Origin: Gemmatimonadota bacterium
Lineage (GTDB): Bacteria; Latescibacterota; UBA2968; GCA-2709665
Direction: 5' to 3'
NCBI GenBank assembly: GCA_028877215.1
Contig: JAPPFJ010000035.1
Location: forward strand, 1 to 64,000
DNA length: 64,000 nucleotides
Part shown: one piece after another, positions 26,123-35,096 of the stretch
How positions within the stretch are numbered: the stretch's first letter is position 1
Layout: every line of letters starts with the position of its first letter
Translations under genes and position numbers: made by a program
The notes under the pieces: model-generated
The model's database searches: none
The model's input: only the letters and a program-made list of their open reading frames with translations
Told to the model about the DNA's origin: nothing

Positions 26123-27979
26123 CTACTTGAGGTAAAGCAGTCGCTGCGTCTGCGCACCGCCAGGATAGCTCATGCGGGCGATATACACTCCCGTCGACAG
26201 CGAGGCACCCAACTGGTCGCGTGCATCCCACCGAATCTGGTAGGAGCCGGCAGCCCGGAACTCATCCACCAACGTCCTTACGGGCTGCCCCAGCACATTG
26301 TATATCACCAGCTTCACAGGACCCGCGATGGACAGATGGTAGGTGATCAGCGTGGCGCTGTTGAATGGGTTCGGCACATTGGGCGACAGACCGCTGGCTT
26401 CCGGCACTGCCGCGGCTCCGAACGCTGCCTTGGATGCGACCGCCGGACCGGATGCCGACAGGGCTTCGACGCGGACTACACGCATTCCGCCGCCCAGCGT
26501 CAGTACCAGGACCTGGCGGCGGCCTTCGTTCAGCGGAATGCTGCTCCACCGGCCCACGACCTCGCCATCGGCGTTTGTAGCCCGGGCCCGGTAGTAACCG
26601 CTCACGCCATTCTCGTTCGAGATCGTCAGGGAGAACATGCCGGCAGCGTCGGTGACGGCGCTCCAGTCGTAGTCGGACTGGCGGCCGGCAATGGCGCGGG
26701 AAAACTCGACGTCCAACCCCTCGACGGCATCACCCAGCACCTTGGCCTCCACTTCCGTTCGGGGACCCATCGCGACGACGTCCGGCGCGCGCCCATAGAA
26801 TCCCGATCCGACGATGAGGTTAAGTGTGAATGCAGTTCCGTCAGGTCTCCCGATTGTAGCAGTGAACTCGCGGGCGAAGCCAACCTTTGGGATATCGGCG
26901 CTGTCGGTATCGTCAGTGGGATCGTCGAAATAATACTCCACGAAACCGCCTTCCGGGCTGCTTTGCGCCGCATCGATGACCTGAGGCAGAATGAGCCATC
27001 CGGTCACGGCGTCCCGGACAGTGGGCACCAGAGGTCGCCACTCGAATCTGTCAGGAAACGCTGCGTGAAACATGATGGTATTGCTGGTGAGTTCCAGGAC
27101 GTAAAGGTACACGGGGCCGTGTCTCCAGGGACCCTTCGGATCGCGCGCGGCGATCCTGGCTTTCGAGATGGCGGCTGGATCTGTTGCGGTCTCCGCGAGT
27201 GTGACAAACCACTCCCCCGCTCCCGTGACGAATGCCTTCAGGGTTTTCCGGTCCACCACGTCCCTGGCAGTGACTGCCGGATCGCCGTAATCGATGGCTT
27301 CATCGCTGATGGGAACCAGGTGAGACTCATTGAGATCGAAACCGACAAGCAGCACGGTCGGAATCGGGGAATCGCCCACCAGATATGTGGCGACGTGGCC
27401 GGAGGCGCCCGGTATACCCGGTCGCAGGCCTGGAACAGGGTTCGTCGCATCGAATGCGCCGTCCGGTTCCTGCGACAATGTGCTCATGACCGCGCCGAAA
27501 GCCTGGGCCGCGACGGCAGGATCGGTAGAAGCCAGATTGGCCAGAACGGCTGGTTCGACTCCCAGCGCCGAAAGGATCTCCGCATAAATCAACGGGTTGA
27601 GCAGCCTCCCCGAGAATGCCATCGCCCTCGCGTGTTCGTACACCCTGCCGTCGGGTGTGAGGCTCACGATGTACGTGGAACCCGATCGCCAGGGGCTTCC
27701 CTCCTGCCTGACGAGACATTGAAAGTACAGCGCTCCTTCCAGGGTACTTATCGGGATCCTGTATCGGTCTCTCGCGGCCAGCGCAAAGCCCCTCAGGCTT
27801 GCGCTGCCGTCTTCCACCTGACGTGCCGTCACAGGCGGGTCATCAGGAGGCGTCACGCCGGGAGGAAGTGGACACGCTGCCAGGGCGCGAGGCGCATTGG
27901 TACAGACGCCGGCCAGCACGAGAAGGCAGATAGCGGGAATCATGGATGCCGAAGCGAACAATGTTCGAGCTTTCATCAT
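26123..27979 (-). CDS. Secreted cache-domain protein with FlgD-like sorting tail (copy 2)
   Basis: Also 618 residues and the same domain order as its neighbour: signal peptide, two cache-like modules (WRSGSTYIVSLTPDGRVYEH and WRHGPVYLYVLELTSN), an Ig-like region, and the tail NVPNPFNSATLITYHL to GVYIARMSYPGG. I start it at the ATG pair at 27976-27979, after AAGGAGA; a frame 20 codons longer lacks support. Even the region around the ribosome site (GGAAAGGAGAAC) matches copy 1, so the whole transcription unit was duplicated. The two copies differ most in the middle of the cache modules, which fits divergence of ligand specificity. Confidence 0.85.
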   Translation of the reverse strand: MMKARTLFASASMIPAICLLVLAGVCTNAPRALAACPLPPGVTPPDDPPVTARQVEDGSASLRGFALAARDRYRIPISTLEGALYFQCLVRQEGSPWRSGSTYIVSLTPDGRVYEHARAMAFSGRLLNPLIYAEILSALGVEPAVLANLASTDPAVAAQAFGAVMSTLSQEPDGAFDATNPVPGLRPGIPGASGHVATYLVGDSPIPTVLLVGFDLNESHLVPISDEAIDYGDPAVTARDVVDRKTLKAFVTGAGEWFVTLAETATDPAAISKARIAARDPKGPWRHGPVYLYVLELTSNTIMFHAAFPDRFEWRPLVPTVRDAVTGWLILPQVIDAAQSSPEGGFVEYYFDDPTDDTDSADIPKVGFAREFTATIGRPDGTAFTLNLIVGSGFYGRAPDVVAMGPRTEVEAKVLGDAVEGLDVEFSRAIAGRQSDYDWSAVTDAAGMFSLTISNENGVSGYYRARATNADGEVVGRWSSIPLNEGRRQVLVLTLGGGMRVVRVEALSASGPAVASKAAFGAAAVPEASGLSPNVPNPFNSATLITYHLSIAGPVKLVIYNVLGQPVRTLVDEFRAAGSYQIRWDARDQLGASLSTGVYIARMSYPGGAQTQRLLYLK

Positions 27980-28031
27980 AACGGTTCTCCTTTCCGGAAC
28001 AACGGGCTCATTAAAACAACCGAGGCTGCTT

Positions 28032-28048
28032 TTTCTCACTGTGAGAAA
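28032..28048. promoter_or_regulatory. Palindrome upstream of cache-domain copy 2
   Basis: TTTCTCAC and GTGAGAAA form a perfect 8-bp inverted repeat about one base, 53 bases upstream of the start codon at 27979. The compact symmetry suits a dimeric repressor site. Copy 1 has no equivalent palindrome at its start. Confidence 0.35.
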
Positions 28049-28628
28049 TCAGGCTGTCGCTTCGGATCGCACAATCGAATGCTCACGTCGATGGAAGTCT
28101 ACATGCAATGCCAGTTGAAATTCCGTCCCTGGACAGTCTTCTGTTTTTGTCCACGGTTTGGGCGGTGTGCCGTTGTGGCTGCAGGCTTGGCTCACTTCCA
28201 CGGCAGCAAGTCGGTTGATTTACCTGGCTGCAATGGACAGCAAAAGCCGACATTCGCGTGCGCAGATTTCGCGCAGTGCCATTCAGAAATCCTGACTCAC
28301 TTGCAGGTTACGATTGGTAAACGTCTCAACCCGGTACTGACAATATAGCGAATAAGTGCTGAATTAGCTTTGAATTCGGATGCCTGAATGTTGATTTTTT
28401 AGTGAAATTCGGCACTCTCGTGCCGATTCGAACCAGACTGTGCGCCAACGGTGAAGATCTCTACCCACTTCAGGGCATCTTTCAGTCAGTTGACTTGAGT
28501 CGATTTTCCGGGGTGGGAGCCGAGGAGGCTGAATCACTACAGAGATGTCGCAGAAGGAGTGTCTGATTGAGCTGAAGCGGAGGTAGGTGTGGGTGAGAGA
28601 AGCTCCAGATACGAAACTCGGCACATCG
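28049..28628. other. Gene-free upstream region
   Basis: About 580 bases without a convincing gene between cache-domain copy 2 and the metalloprotease region. It is more AT-rich than its surroundings near 28340-28420 and includes a GGCAC/GTGCC hairpin at 28411-28424 and one copy of the 30-base intergenic repeat (28436-28465). It probably carries the promoter of the cache pair. Confidence 0.45.
28436..28465 (-). repeat. Intergenic repeat, copy A
   Basis: On the minus strand this reads GGTAGAGA, then TTCA, then the exact 12-mer TGGCGCACAGTC. A second copy with the same internal spacing (about 24 of 30 bases identical) lies at 41432-41461. Both lie upstream of secreted-protein genes on the same strand. 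Confidence 0.6.
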
Positions 28629-28813
28629 TCAACGGGACGACGTGTTGTTTCCAAACGCGTCGGCAAAGATCACAAAGTCACTGAACCCGATAGAGCCATC
28701 CCCGTCAAGGTCGTAACGTGCTACGAATCCGGTGCCGCCTTGACTTCGCCCGAAGACGGTTGCAAACAGAAGAAAGTCGCCGAAGCCCACGGTCCCGTCG
28801 TCGGTGCGGCGGC
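28629..28813 (-). pseudogene. Orphan dockerin-like EF-hand pair, out of frame behind the metalloprotease
   Basis: Immediately after the stop of the metalloprotease, another minus-strand frame encodes a clear dockerin-like pair: first TDDGTVGFGDFLLFATVFG, then YDLDGDGSIGFSDF and a TGA ending at 28629. It has no start codon of its own, since the frame opens only after an earlier stop. The segment matches the EF-hand pair of the proteins at 39552 and 35097. It looks like the tail of a deleted gene fused in by recombination, or a second dockerin module cut off by a frameshift. Confidence 0.7.
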
Positions 28814-31093
28814 CTACGAGCCGTACGCATCGACGAATTTGAAAAAGTCCGCGAAGTCCACGACGCCGTTGCCATCGAGGTCAAAGCGTGGGTTCGTGCC
28901 GCCGAATGCATCGGCAAAGAGGAAGAAGTCAACAAAGTCCGTCTTCCCGTCGCCGTTGAAATCTGTTGCGGCCTGCGCGGGAGGCGGGGAAGACGCGCCC
29001 GTCCACTCTGACGCGTCCCACAGTTCGATCCCGTTCAGCCCGACCGAAGCAAGCAGGGATCCGTCGGGAGAGAACACGCCGTTGATGCCGAAGCCCCAGG
29101 GGTACTCGAGCCAGTCGGGATGCCCGAGCCTGGCGATATTCTCCCTTGCCGCCAGGTTCCACAGAAGGACCTCCCCCAGTCCCGCGCTGGTGGCGAGGAC
29201 GGACCCGTCGGAGGAAAACGACGGCTCTCCGTGTCCTTGAAGGGTTGCAATCGTATCGTGCGCCGCCACGTCCCAGAGCACCATCGGCCCGTCGGTGCTT
29301 GAAGCGAGAATGGTCCCGTCCGGAGAAAACCCAACGTCCAGGACCCGGCCGGTATTTCCCTCCAGAGTCGCGGTATTGGTGCGTGTCGCCGTATTCCAGA
29401 GCTTGACCGTTCCGTCGCGTGAACCGGACGCGAGCGTTCCATCGGGTGAAAATGCAACAGTGAAGACGTGGCTCGTATGCCCGGTGAGGGTGGCGATCAG
29501 GGTCCTGCTGGATACGTCCCACAGCTTGATCGTCTTGTCTCCAGATCCTGAAGCGAGGGTGTCGCCGCTGGGCGAAAACGCCAGCGAGTGGACCCCCGTT
29601 GGACCCCCCTGATGCCCCGGCAGGGTGGCAACCAGAGAGCGGCTCGCGACGTTCCACAGCTGGATGTTGGCCTCGGAAGTACTGGTAGACCCGGTAGCGA
29701 GGTGGGTCCAGTCGGGCGAGAACGCCACTGACGAACCGCGCTTGCCTTGCGCGAACGAACCAGTCTGGGTCCGCGTCGCAACGTCCCATAGCTGGATGCC
29801 CTGGGACGAATTGACGGCGAGGGTGGCTCCATCCCCTGAGAACTTCGCGCCAAAGGTGTTCCGGAGTCTTACGCCTGAGTCGGAAGTATCCGTATATCTG
29901 AATAGCGTGGCGAGGTGGTGTTCCGACGCTTCAGCAAATACGAAATGAGTATCGCGAAAGGGGCCGACATTCGCCTTCCCCTCGGTATCGACCGCGAGGA
30001 CCGACACGTATTGTGCAACGGAGGCAGAGAGACTGGAAACGCCTTCCGAGGGAATGATGCCGTCGTAGTTGAACGTAGCGAGAGCCTGGTTTTGACCGGT
30101 AAAAATCAGGCACGATTTCACTTCCTGCGATCCTGCGGCCGCGTGGGGTGACTTCGTTTTGAGGAAGAATACAACCTGGTGAAGGCCCCTGCTGCCGGAA
30201 GCTGTTACTCTGAACTGAACGGAGAAGCTCGTTGCGCCGGCTGGATATCTCAACGGTGAGATCAGCTCGACGCTCGGCGAATTGAAATCCCTGAGGTCGT
30301 ATCCCGCCCCCGACCCATGGATAGGGACATCGGGATTGAAATATGGGTGCACCGACAGCAGGCCGGCGCTGCACGCCGACAGCCGGTTCCATCCCGGTCC
30401 ATACGACATGATGTTGGCGCCGTCGTTGAAATCGTGCTGCAGGCCTAAGGCATGGCCCAGTTCATGTGCCGCCGTTTCAACAATGAAGCTGGCGGGAAGC
30501 AGCGCGTAGCCCCTGTTATCCGCCCACCGGCCGCCAAAGCCCGCCACGTTGCCCCAACCCAGGTTGTTGTACGTGCTGTGGTCGACCACGATGAAGAAGA
30601 TATTGTTGCTCGTGCCAAATTTCGATGGCAGATCCCGAAACACATTTCCCACGCCGACGATCCGGTACGAGCGGAGATAGCTGGCATCGGAGTTCGGGGC
30701 GTCCACGCGGTGCACCAACGGGTTGCCCTGGGCGTCGGTCTCATACTGGAAGGTCTTGCTGCCCTTGCCGTTCGACTGCATCTGGTGGCGGAAGAAGGTC
30801 CGGATCCTGGGAATCCGCGCCTTCATTGTATCAACCACGTCAGGGTTGAACGTCCGGTCGTTCGGCAGGAAATAGATCAGCCGCAACGTACGCGTCTCGC
30901 CCGAGTCCGCCACCGCCGGCCGCTTTGCCGCCGGACCGAAGGCCAGTTCATGTCCTAACTGTTCATGATCCGGCGCCTGGCAGGCATGCGTCCAATCGAA
31001 TTCGGGAGAAGACCCATAGGCATCCGCGGACAACAACAGGACAGCCAGGTAGGCGGGAAAGATGGAACCAAGGACGGAGGTTCTACGGGACAT
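28814..31093 (-). CDS. Secreted metzincin-like protease with WD40 propeller and dockerin-like tail
   Basis: About 759 residues. After a signal peptide (ending near ADAYG), a zinc-protease domain carries HELGHALGLQHDF, the metzincin HExxHxxGxxH site, followed by the Met-turn NIMSYGPG. An Ig-like stretch follows (about 265-380). At least seven WD40-like blades come next, recognisable by repeated LWDVATRT, LWNVASR and VAFSPDGT motifs. The C-terminus is a dockerin-like pair, DFNGDGKTDFVDFF and DLDGNGVVDFADFF. The start at 31093 follows GGGGGT. Protease plus propeller plus dockerin-like tail suggests a tethered surface protease; the combination is uncommon. Confidence 0.85.
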   Translation of the reverse strand: MSRRTSVLGSIFPAYLAVLLLSADAYGSSPEFDWTHACQAPDHEQLGHELAFGPAAKRPAVADSGETRTLRLIYFLPNDRTFNPDVVDTMKARIPRIRTFFRHQMQSNGKGSKTFQYETDAQGNPLVHRVDAPNSDASYLRSYRIVGVGNVFRDLPSKFGTSNNIFFIVVDHSTYNNLGWGNVAGFGGRWADNRGYALLPASFIVETAAHELGHALGLQHDFNDGANIMSYGPGWNRLSACSAGLLSVHPYFNPDVPIHGSGAGYDLRDFNSPSVELISPLRYPAGATSFSVQFRVTASGSRGLHQVVFFLKTKSPHAAAGSQEVKSCLIFTGQNQALATFNYDGIIPSEGVSSLSASVAQYVSVLAVDTEGKANVGPFRDTHFVFAEASEHHLATLFRYTDTSDSGVRLRNTFGAKFSGDGATLAVNSSQGIQLWDVATRTQTGSFAQGKRGSSVAFSPDWTHLATGSTSTSEANIQLWNVASRSLVATLPGHQGGPTGVHSLAFSPSGDTLASGSGDKTIKLWDVSSRTLIATLTGHTSHVFTVAFSPDGTLASGSRDGTVKLWNTATRTNTATLEGNTGRVLDVGFSPDGTILASSTDGPMVLWDVAAHDTIATLQGHGEPSFSSDGSVLATSAGLGEVLLWNLAARENIARLGHPDWLEYPWGFGINGVFSPDGSLLASVGLNGIELWDASEWTGASSPPPAQAATDFNGDGKTDFVDFFLFADAFGGTNPRFDLDGNGVVDFADFFKFVDAYGS

Positions 31094-31312
31094 TCGTACC
31101 CCCAGGTGGGTCGATGTTGGCACACGACAACGAGGAACTGTCGCAAAATGCGACAGTCGTAACGTGATTAACGGCGCTGTTTCCGCTCCTCGACTCAACG
31201 AGAGGCGACAAGGAGTCACAGAACGACAATCGGACCGCCGTCACCGGGCCAACGCCCGATATCCTGCCGGCGAAGGAATCCGACCATTGTCAACTGCAAA
31301 CCAGCCCTATCC

Positions 31313-34300
31313 CTACGTGCCGAAGGCGTCCACAAACTCGAAGAAATCGGCGAAATTCACGATTCCGTCGCCGTTGAAGTCCGCTGTTTTCTGTCCCGGC
31401 GGCGCCGGTGGCCGGGTGGCGTCGGCGACCGTCAGAACCAGCCAGAACGGCCTGTCCAGTCCGTCGGCGCTGGTGACCAGGTCTTCGACGTTCGTGCCGT
31501 CCAGATCCGCGCGCTGAATCTTGTCGGCGGTCCAGTCCGTCCAGTACATCTTGCCGTTCCCCAGGTCCAGCGCCAGCGCGACCGGCTCGGCCACACCGCT
31601 GGTGACCAGATCTTCCACGTTCGTGCCGCCCACGTCCGCGCGTTGAATCCTTGAAGTCTGCCGATCCGTCCAGTACATCTTGCCGTTGGGCACGTCCAGC
31701 GCCAGCCCGCTCGGGCGGCCCAGACCGCTGGTGACCAGATCTTCCACGTTCGTGCCGTCCAGATCCGCGCGCTGGATCTTGTCATTTTCACCGTCGGTCC
31801 AATACATCTTGCCATTGGTCACGTCCAGCGCCAGCCCGCCCGGACTGACCAGACCGCTGGTGACCAGGTCTTCCACGTTCGTGCCGTCCAGATCCGCGCG
31901 CTGGATCTTGTCCGTGTCCCAGTCGGTCCAGTACATCTTGCCGTTCCGAACGTCCAGCGCCAGCGCGACCGGCCTGTCCAAACCGTCGGCGCTTGTGACC
32001 AGGTCTTCGACGTTCGTGCCGTCCAGATTCGCGCGCCGGATCCTCTCGGCGACCCAGTCCGTCCAGTACAGCTTGCCGTTCCGAACGTCCACAGCCAGCC
32101 CCCACGAACCGCTCTGGCCGCTCGGGCCGGTGATCAACACGTCTCTTACGTTTGATCCATCCAGGCTGGCGCTCTGGATCTTGTAATTGACGTGATTCCA
32201 ATACATTTGCGTCGCCGGAGGCGGGGCGGGGACGGGGACGGGTACCGCCAGCGCCAGCCAGAACGGTCTGTCCAGCCCGTCGGCGCTGGTGACCAGGTCT
32301 TCGACGTTCGTGCCGTCCAGGTCCGCGCGTTGTATCTTGTCGGCAGTCCAGTCCGTCCAATACATCTTGCCGTTCCCCAGGTCCAGCGCCAGCGCGACCG
32401 GCTCGGCCACACCGCTGGTGACCAGATCTTCCACGTTCGTGCCGCCCACGTCCGCGCGTTGAATCCTTGAAGTCTGCCGATCCGTCCAGTACATCTTGCC
32501 GTTGGGCACGTCCAGCGCCAGCCCGCTCGGGCGGCCCAGACCGCTGGTGACCAGATCTTCCACGTTCGTGCCGTCCAGATCCGCGCGCTGGATCTTGTCA
32601 TTTTCACCGTCGGTCCAATACATCTTGCCATTGGTCACGTCCAGCGCCAGCCCGCCCGGACTGACCAGACCGCTGGTGACCAGGTCTTCCACGTTCGTGC
32701 CGTCCAGATCCGCGCGCTGGATCTTGTCCGTGTCCCAGTCGGTCCAGTACATCTTGCCATTCCCCAGATCCAGCGCCAGCGCGACTGGCCTGTCCAGCCC
32801 GTCGGCACTCGTGACCAGGTCCTCGACGTTCGTGCCGTCCAGGTCCGCGCGCCGGATCGTCTCGGCGATCCAGTCCGTCCAGTACAACTTGCCGTTCCCC
32901 ACGTCCACCGCCAGCCCCCACGAACTACTCTGACCGCTGGGACCGGTGACCAGCACGTCCCTTACGTTTGATCCATCCAGGTTGGCGCTCTGGATCCTGT
33001 AATTGACGTGATTCCAATACAGCTGCGGCATGGCCTGAGGTTCGCTCACGTCCGTCAGGTTTATGGTCACGGCGATGGTGGCGCTGCCGCCCTGACCGTC
33101 GGAAACCCTCACCGTCACCTCGTAGCGGTTCTTCACCTCGTAGTCGTAGACTACACCCGATCTGGTCTGCAGCTGACCGGTGGCTGGGACGAGGGCGAAA
33201 CTCCCCGCGTCCGTACCTTCCAGGCTATACGTCAGCGTACCCCCGTCGCTATCCGTCGCGGTCACCGGGCTGCCGATGTTCTGTCCGGCGGGCGTATTCT
33301 CGGCAAAGCTGCGCGTTGTGCTGGCGCCCGCGCTGAACGTCGGCACCTGATTGGTTCCGCCGCCGGTCTCCGCGGTAACCGGCAACGTCGCAGTGAGCGG
33401 ATCACCGTTGAAATTCGCGATCGCGTCCGCACCCACAGTGAACGTCAACGTGCCGTCGGTGTCCATGTTGCCGTTGAAGCTGAGTTCAACGGTCACCTTC
33501 GTGTCGCCCGCGCGATGCACTCTCTGCTCGTCAACGCTCACACCCGTAATGCCCGATACCGTCACCCCGTCACGCACGTCGTGAGTGGAACTCACGTATG
33601 CGCGTCCTGACAACGTCAACGTCACAACACTCCCGTTCAGCGTCGCCTCCGTTAACGACTGCGGCGTTGTCGCAACAACCGTTTCCTCCAGCGCAGTTAC
33701 AGACACCTGGTCGGTAAGCGCGGACCCGCTGTAGTTCGCGATCGCGTCCGCGCCTACGGTGAACGTCAGCGTACCGTCGCTGTCGATGTCGCCGTTGAAG
33801 CTGAGTTCAACGGTCACCTTCGTGTCGCTCGCGCGGTGCACTCTCTGCTCGTCAACGCTTACACCCGTAATGCCCGATACCGTCACCCCGTCACGCACGT
33901 CGTGAGTCGAGAATTCGTATCTTCCCCCCGTAAGCGTCAGTGTCACCACGCTCCCGTCCAGCGTCGATTCAGTCAACGTCGACGCCGTCGTCGCCGTGAC
34001 CGACTCCATCCCCGCGGTTACGGACAACTGCGCAGTCAACGCGGCGCCGTTGTAAGACTCGATCGCGTCGGCGCCCACCGTGAACGTCAAAGTACCGTCG
34101 CCGTCGATGTCGCCGTTAAAGCTGAGTTCAACCGTTACCACCGCATCACTCTTACGCTGGATACCAAACGTGCCCACGCTAACTCCCGCGATACCCGACA
34201 CCGACACCCCGTCACGTACGTCGAAGATCGAACTCTCGTAGGATCGGCCAGAAAGCGTCAGTGTCACCACGCTCCCGTCCAGCGTCGATTCAGTCAATGT

Positions 34301-35083
34301 CGACGCCGTCGTCGCCGTAACCGATTCCATCCCCGCACTTACGGTCAACTGTGCGGTCAGTGCGGATCCATTGTAGGACTCGATCGCGGCGGCGCCAACG
34401 GTGAACGTCAACGTACCTTCTTCGTCGAAGTCGCCGTTGAAATCCAGTTCCACCGTCACCCTGGAATCGCTCACGCGTCGCACGCCGAACGTGCCAACGC
34501 TCACGCCCGCAATGCCCGACACCGACACCCCGTCACGTACGTCGAAGATCGAACTCTCGAATGCCCGTCCAGCCAGCGTGAGCGTCACCACGCTCCCGTC
34601 CAGCGTCGCCTCGGTCAACGGCGACGCGGTCGACGCCTCCACCGTTTCTTCCAACGCGGCGACCGCAACGTCCCTGGTGAGCGCCGCGCCGTTGTAGGAC
34701 GCGATCGCCCCCGCCCCCACCGTAAAGGTCAGCGTGCCGTCTTCGTCGAAGTCTCCGTTGAAGTCCAGTTCTATTGTCAGCCTGGTATCGCTTGCGCGCG
34801 TAATCCCGAACGTCCCCACGCTCACGCCCGCAATGCCCGATACCGACACCGCCCGGCGGATGGAGAAGATGGATCGCTCGAAAGTACGGCCCGCAAGCGT
34901 CACGGTAACCTCACTGCCGTCCAGCGTCGCTTCGGTCAACGGCGACGCGGTCGACACGGTGATCGACTCCTGGACCGCGGGTACGGGAACCTGGGCGTAA
35001 CCCGTTTCGGGAACAGTGAAAACCATCAAGACGACAACCAGTGAAATCAAGACGAATTGCCGGTACGTAATTGGCCGTTTCAT
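31313..35083 (-). CDS. Giant secreted repeat protein: SwmB-like, cadherin-like, two YWTD propellers, dockerin-like end
   Basis: 1256 residues. A signal peptide (about 1-30) is followed by five tandem 107-residue repeats (about 39-573) that resemble SwmB-type surface modules, each with TLDGSVVTLTL and DGTLTFTVGA. A cadherin-like domain (about 578-685) follows, with FAENTPAGQNIG. Two six-bladed LDL-receptor-type propellers come next; blades follow the pattern MYWTDWDTDKIQRADLDGTN. The end has one EF-hand-like loop, DFNGDGIVNFADFF. The two propellers are near-identical at DNA level. The start at 35083 follows GGGGTGG, 13 bases below the neighbouring gene. It is most likely a surface adhesion or ligand-binding protein. 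No catalytic motif is seen. Confidence 0.87.
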   Translation of the reverse strand: MKRPITYRQFVLISLVVVLMVFTVPETGYAQVPVPAVQESITVSTASPLTEATLDGSEVTVTLAGRTFERSIFSIRRAVSVSGIAGVSVGTFGITRASDTRLTIELDFNGDFDEDGTLTFTVGAGAIASYNGAALTRDVAVAALEETVEASTASPLTEATLDGSVVTLTLAGRAFESSIFDVRDGVSVSGIAGVSVGTFGVRRVSDSRVTVELDFNGDFDEEGTLTFTVGAAAIESYNGSALTAQLTVSAGMESVTATTASTLTESTLDGSVVTLTLSGRSYESSIFDVRDGVSVSGIAGVSVGTFGIQRKSDAVVTVELSFNGDIDGDGTLTFTVGADAIESYNGAALTAQLSVTAGMESVTATTASTLTESTLDGSVVTLTLTGGRYEFSTHDVRDGVTVSGITGVSVDEQRVHRASDTKVTVELSFNGDIDSDGTLTFTVGADAIANYSGSALTDQVSVTALEETVVATTPQSLTEATLNGSVVTLTLSGRAYVSSTHDVRDGVTVSGITGVSVDEQRVHRAGDTKVTVELSFNGNMDTDGTLTFTVGADAIANFNGDPLTATLPVTAETGGGTNQVPTFSAGASTTRSFAENTPAGQNIGSPVTATDSDGGTLTYSLEGTDAGSFALVPATGQLQTRSGVVYDYEVKNRYEVTVRVSDGQGGSATIAVTINLTDVSEPQAMPQLYWNHVNYRIQSANLDGSNVRDVLVTGPSGQSSSWGLAVDVGNGKLYWTDWIAETIRRADLDGTNVEDLVTSADGLDRPVALALDLGNGKMYWTDWDTDKIQRADLDGTNVEDLVTSGLVSPGGLALDVTNGKMYWTDGENDKIQRADLDGTNVEDLVTSGLGRPSGLALDVPNGKMYWTDRQTSRIQRADVGGTNVEDLVTSGVAEPVALALDLGNGKMYWTDWTADKIQRADLDGTNVEDLVTSADGLDRPFWLALAVPVPVPAPPPATQMYWNHVNYKIQSASLDGSNVRDVLITGPSGQSGSWGLAVDVRNGKLYWTDWVAERIRRANLDGTNVEDLVTSADGLDRPVALALDVRNGKMYWTDWDTDKIQRADLDGTNVEDLVTSGLVSPGGLALDVTNGKMYWTDGENDKIQRADLDGTNVEDLVTSGLGRPSGLALDVPNGKMYWTDRQTSRIQRADVGGTNVEDLVTSGVAEPVALALDLGNGKMYWTDWTADKIQRADLDGTNVEDLVTSADGLDRPFWLVLTVADATRPPAPPGQKTADFNGDGIVNFADFFEFVDAFGT
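31441..33026 (-). repeat. 816-base near-exact tandem duplication within the giant gene
   Basis: Segment 31441-32210 is repeated at 32257-33026 with a constant 816-base (272-codon) offset and few differences, separated by a GC-rich linker encoding VPVPVPAPPPA. It covers a whole six-bladed YWTD propeller. The close similarity shows a recent unequal exchange or gene conversion. Confidence 0.9.
33365..34969 (-). repeat. Five tandem 107-codon repeats
   Basis: Five consecutive 321-base units encode SwmB-like modules in the giant protein. Repeats 3 and 4, and 4 and 5, are most alike over different halves (VTATTASTLTESTLDGS versus VTVSGITGVSV), which implies mosaic exchange between units. Confidence 0.85.
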
Positions 35084-35096
35084 AAGTCAGCCACCC

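Noticed and set aside
26015-28348. 777-codon plus-strand frame opposite the cache-domain gene
   Set aside because: It is the antisense shadow of a high-GC gene: the minus strand holds signal peptide, cache and FlgD-like domains.
28426-28436. A second GGTTCGAATC-like box on the minus strand
   Set aside because: It belongs to the intergenic repeat context and the stems do not pair as in a tRNA.
31680-33610. Several plus-strand repeat-rich frames such as SSTFVPSRSAR repeats
   Set aside because: They mirror the minus-strand YWTD repeats in reverse and carry no independent features.
33836-35044. 402-codon plus-strand frame
   Set aside because: It is antisense to the five 107-codon repeats and shows the same periodicity.
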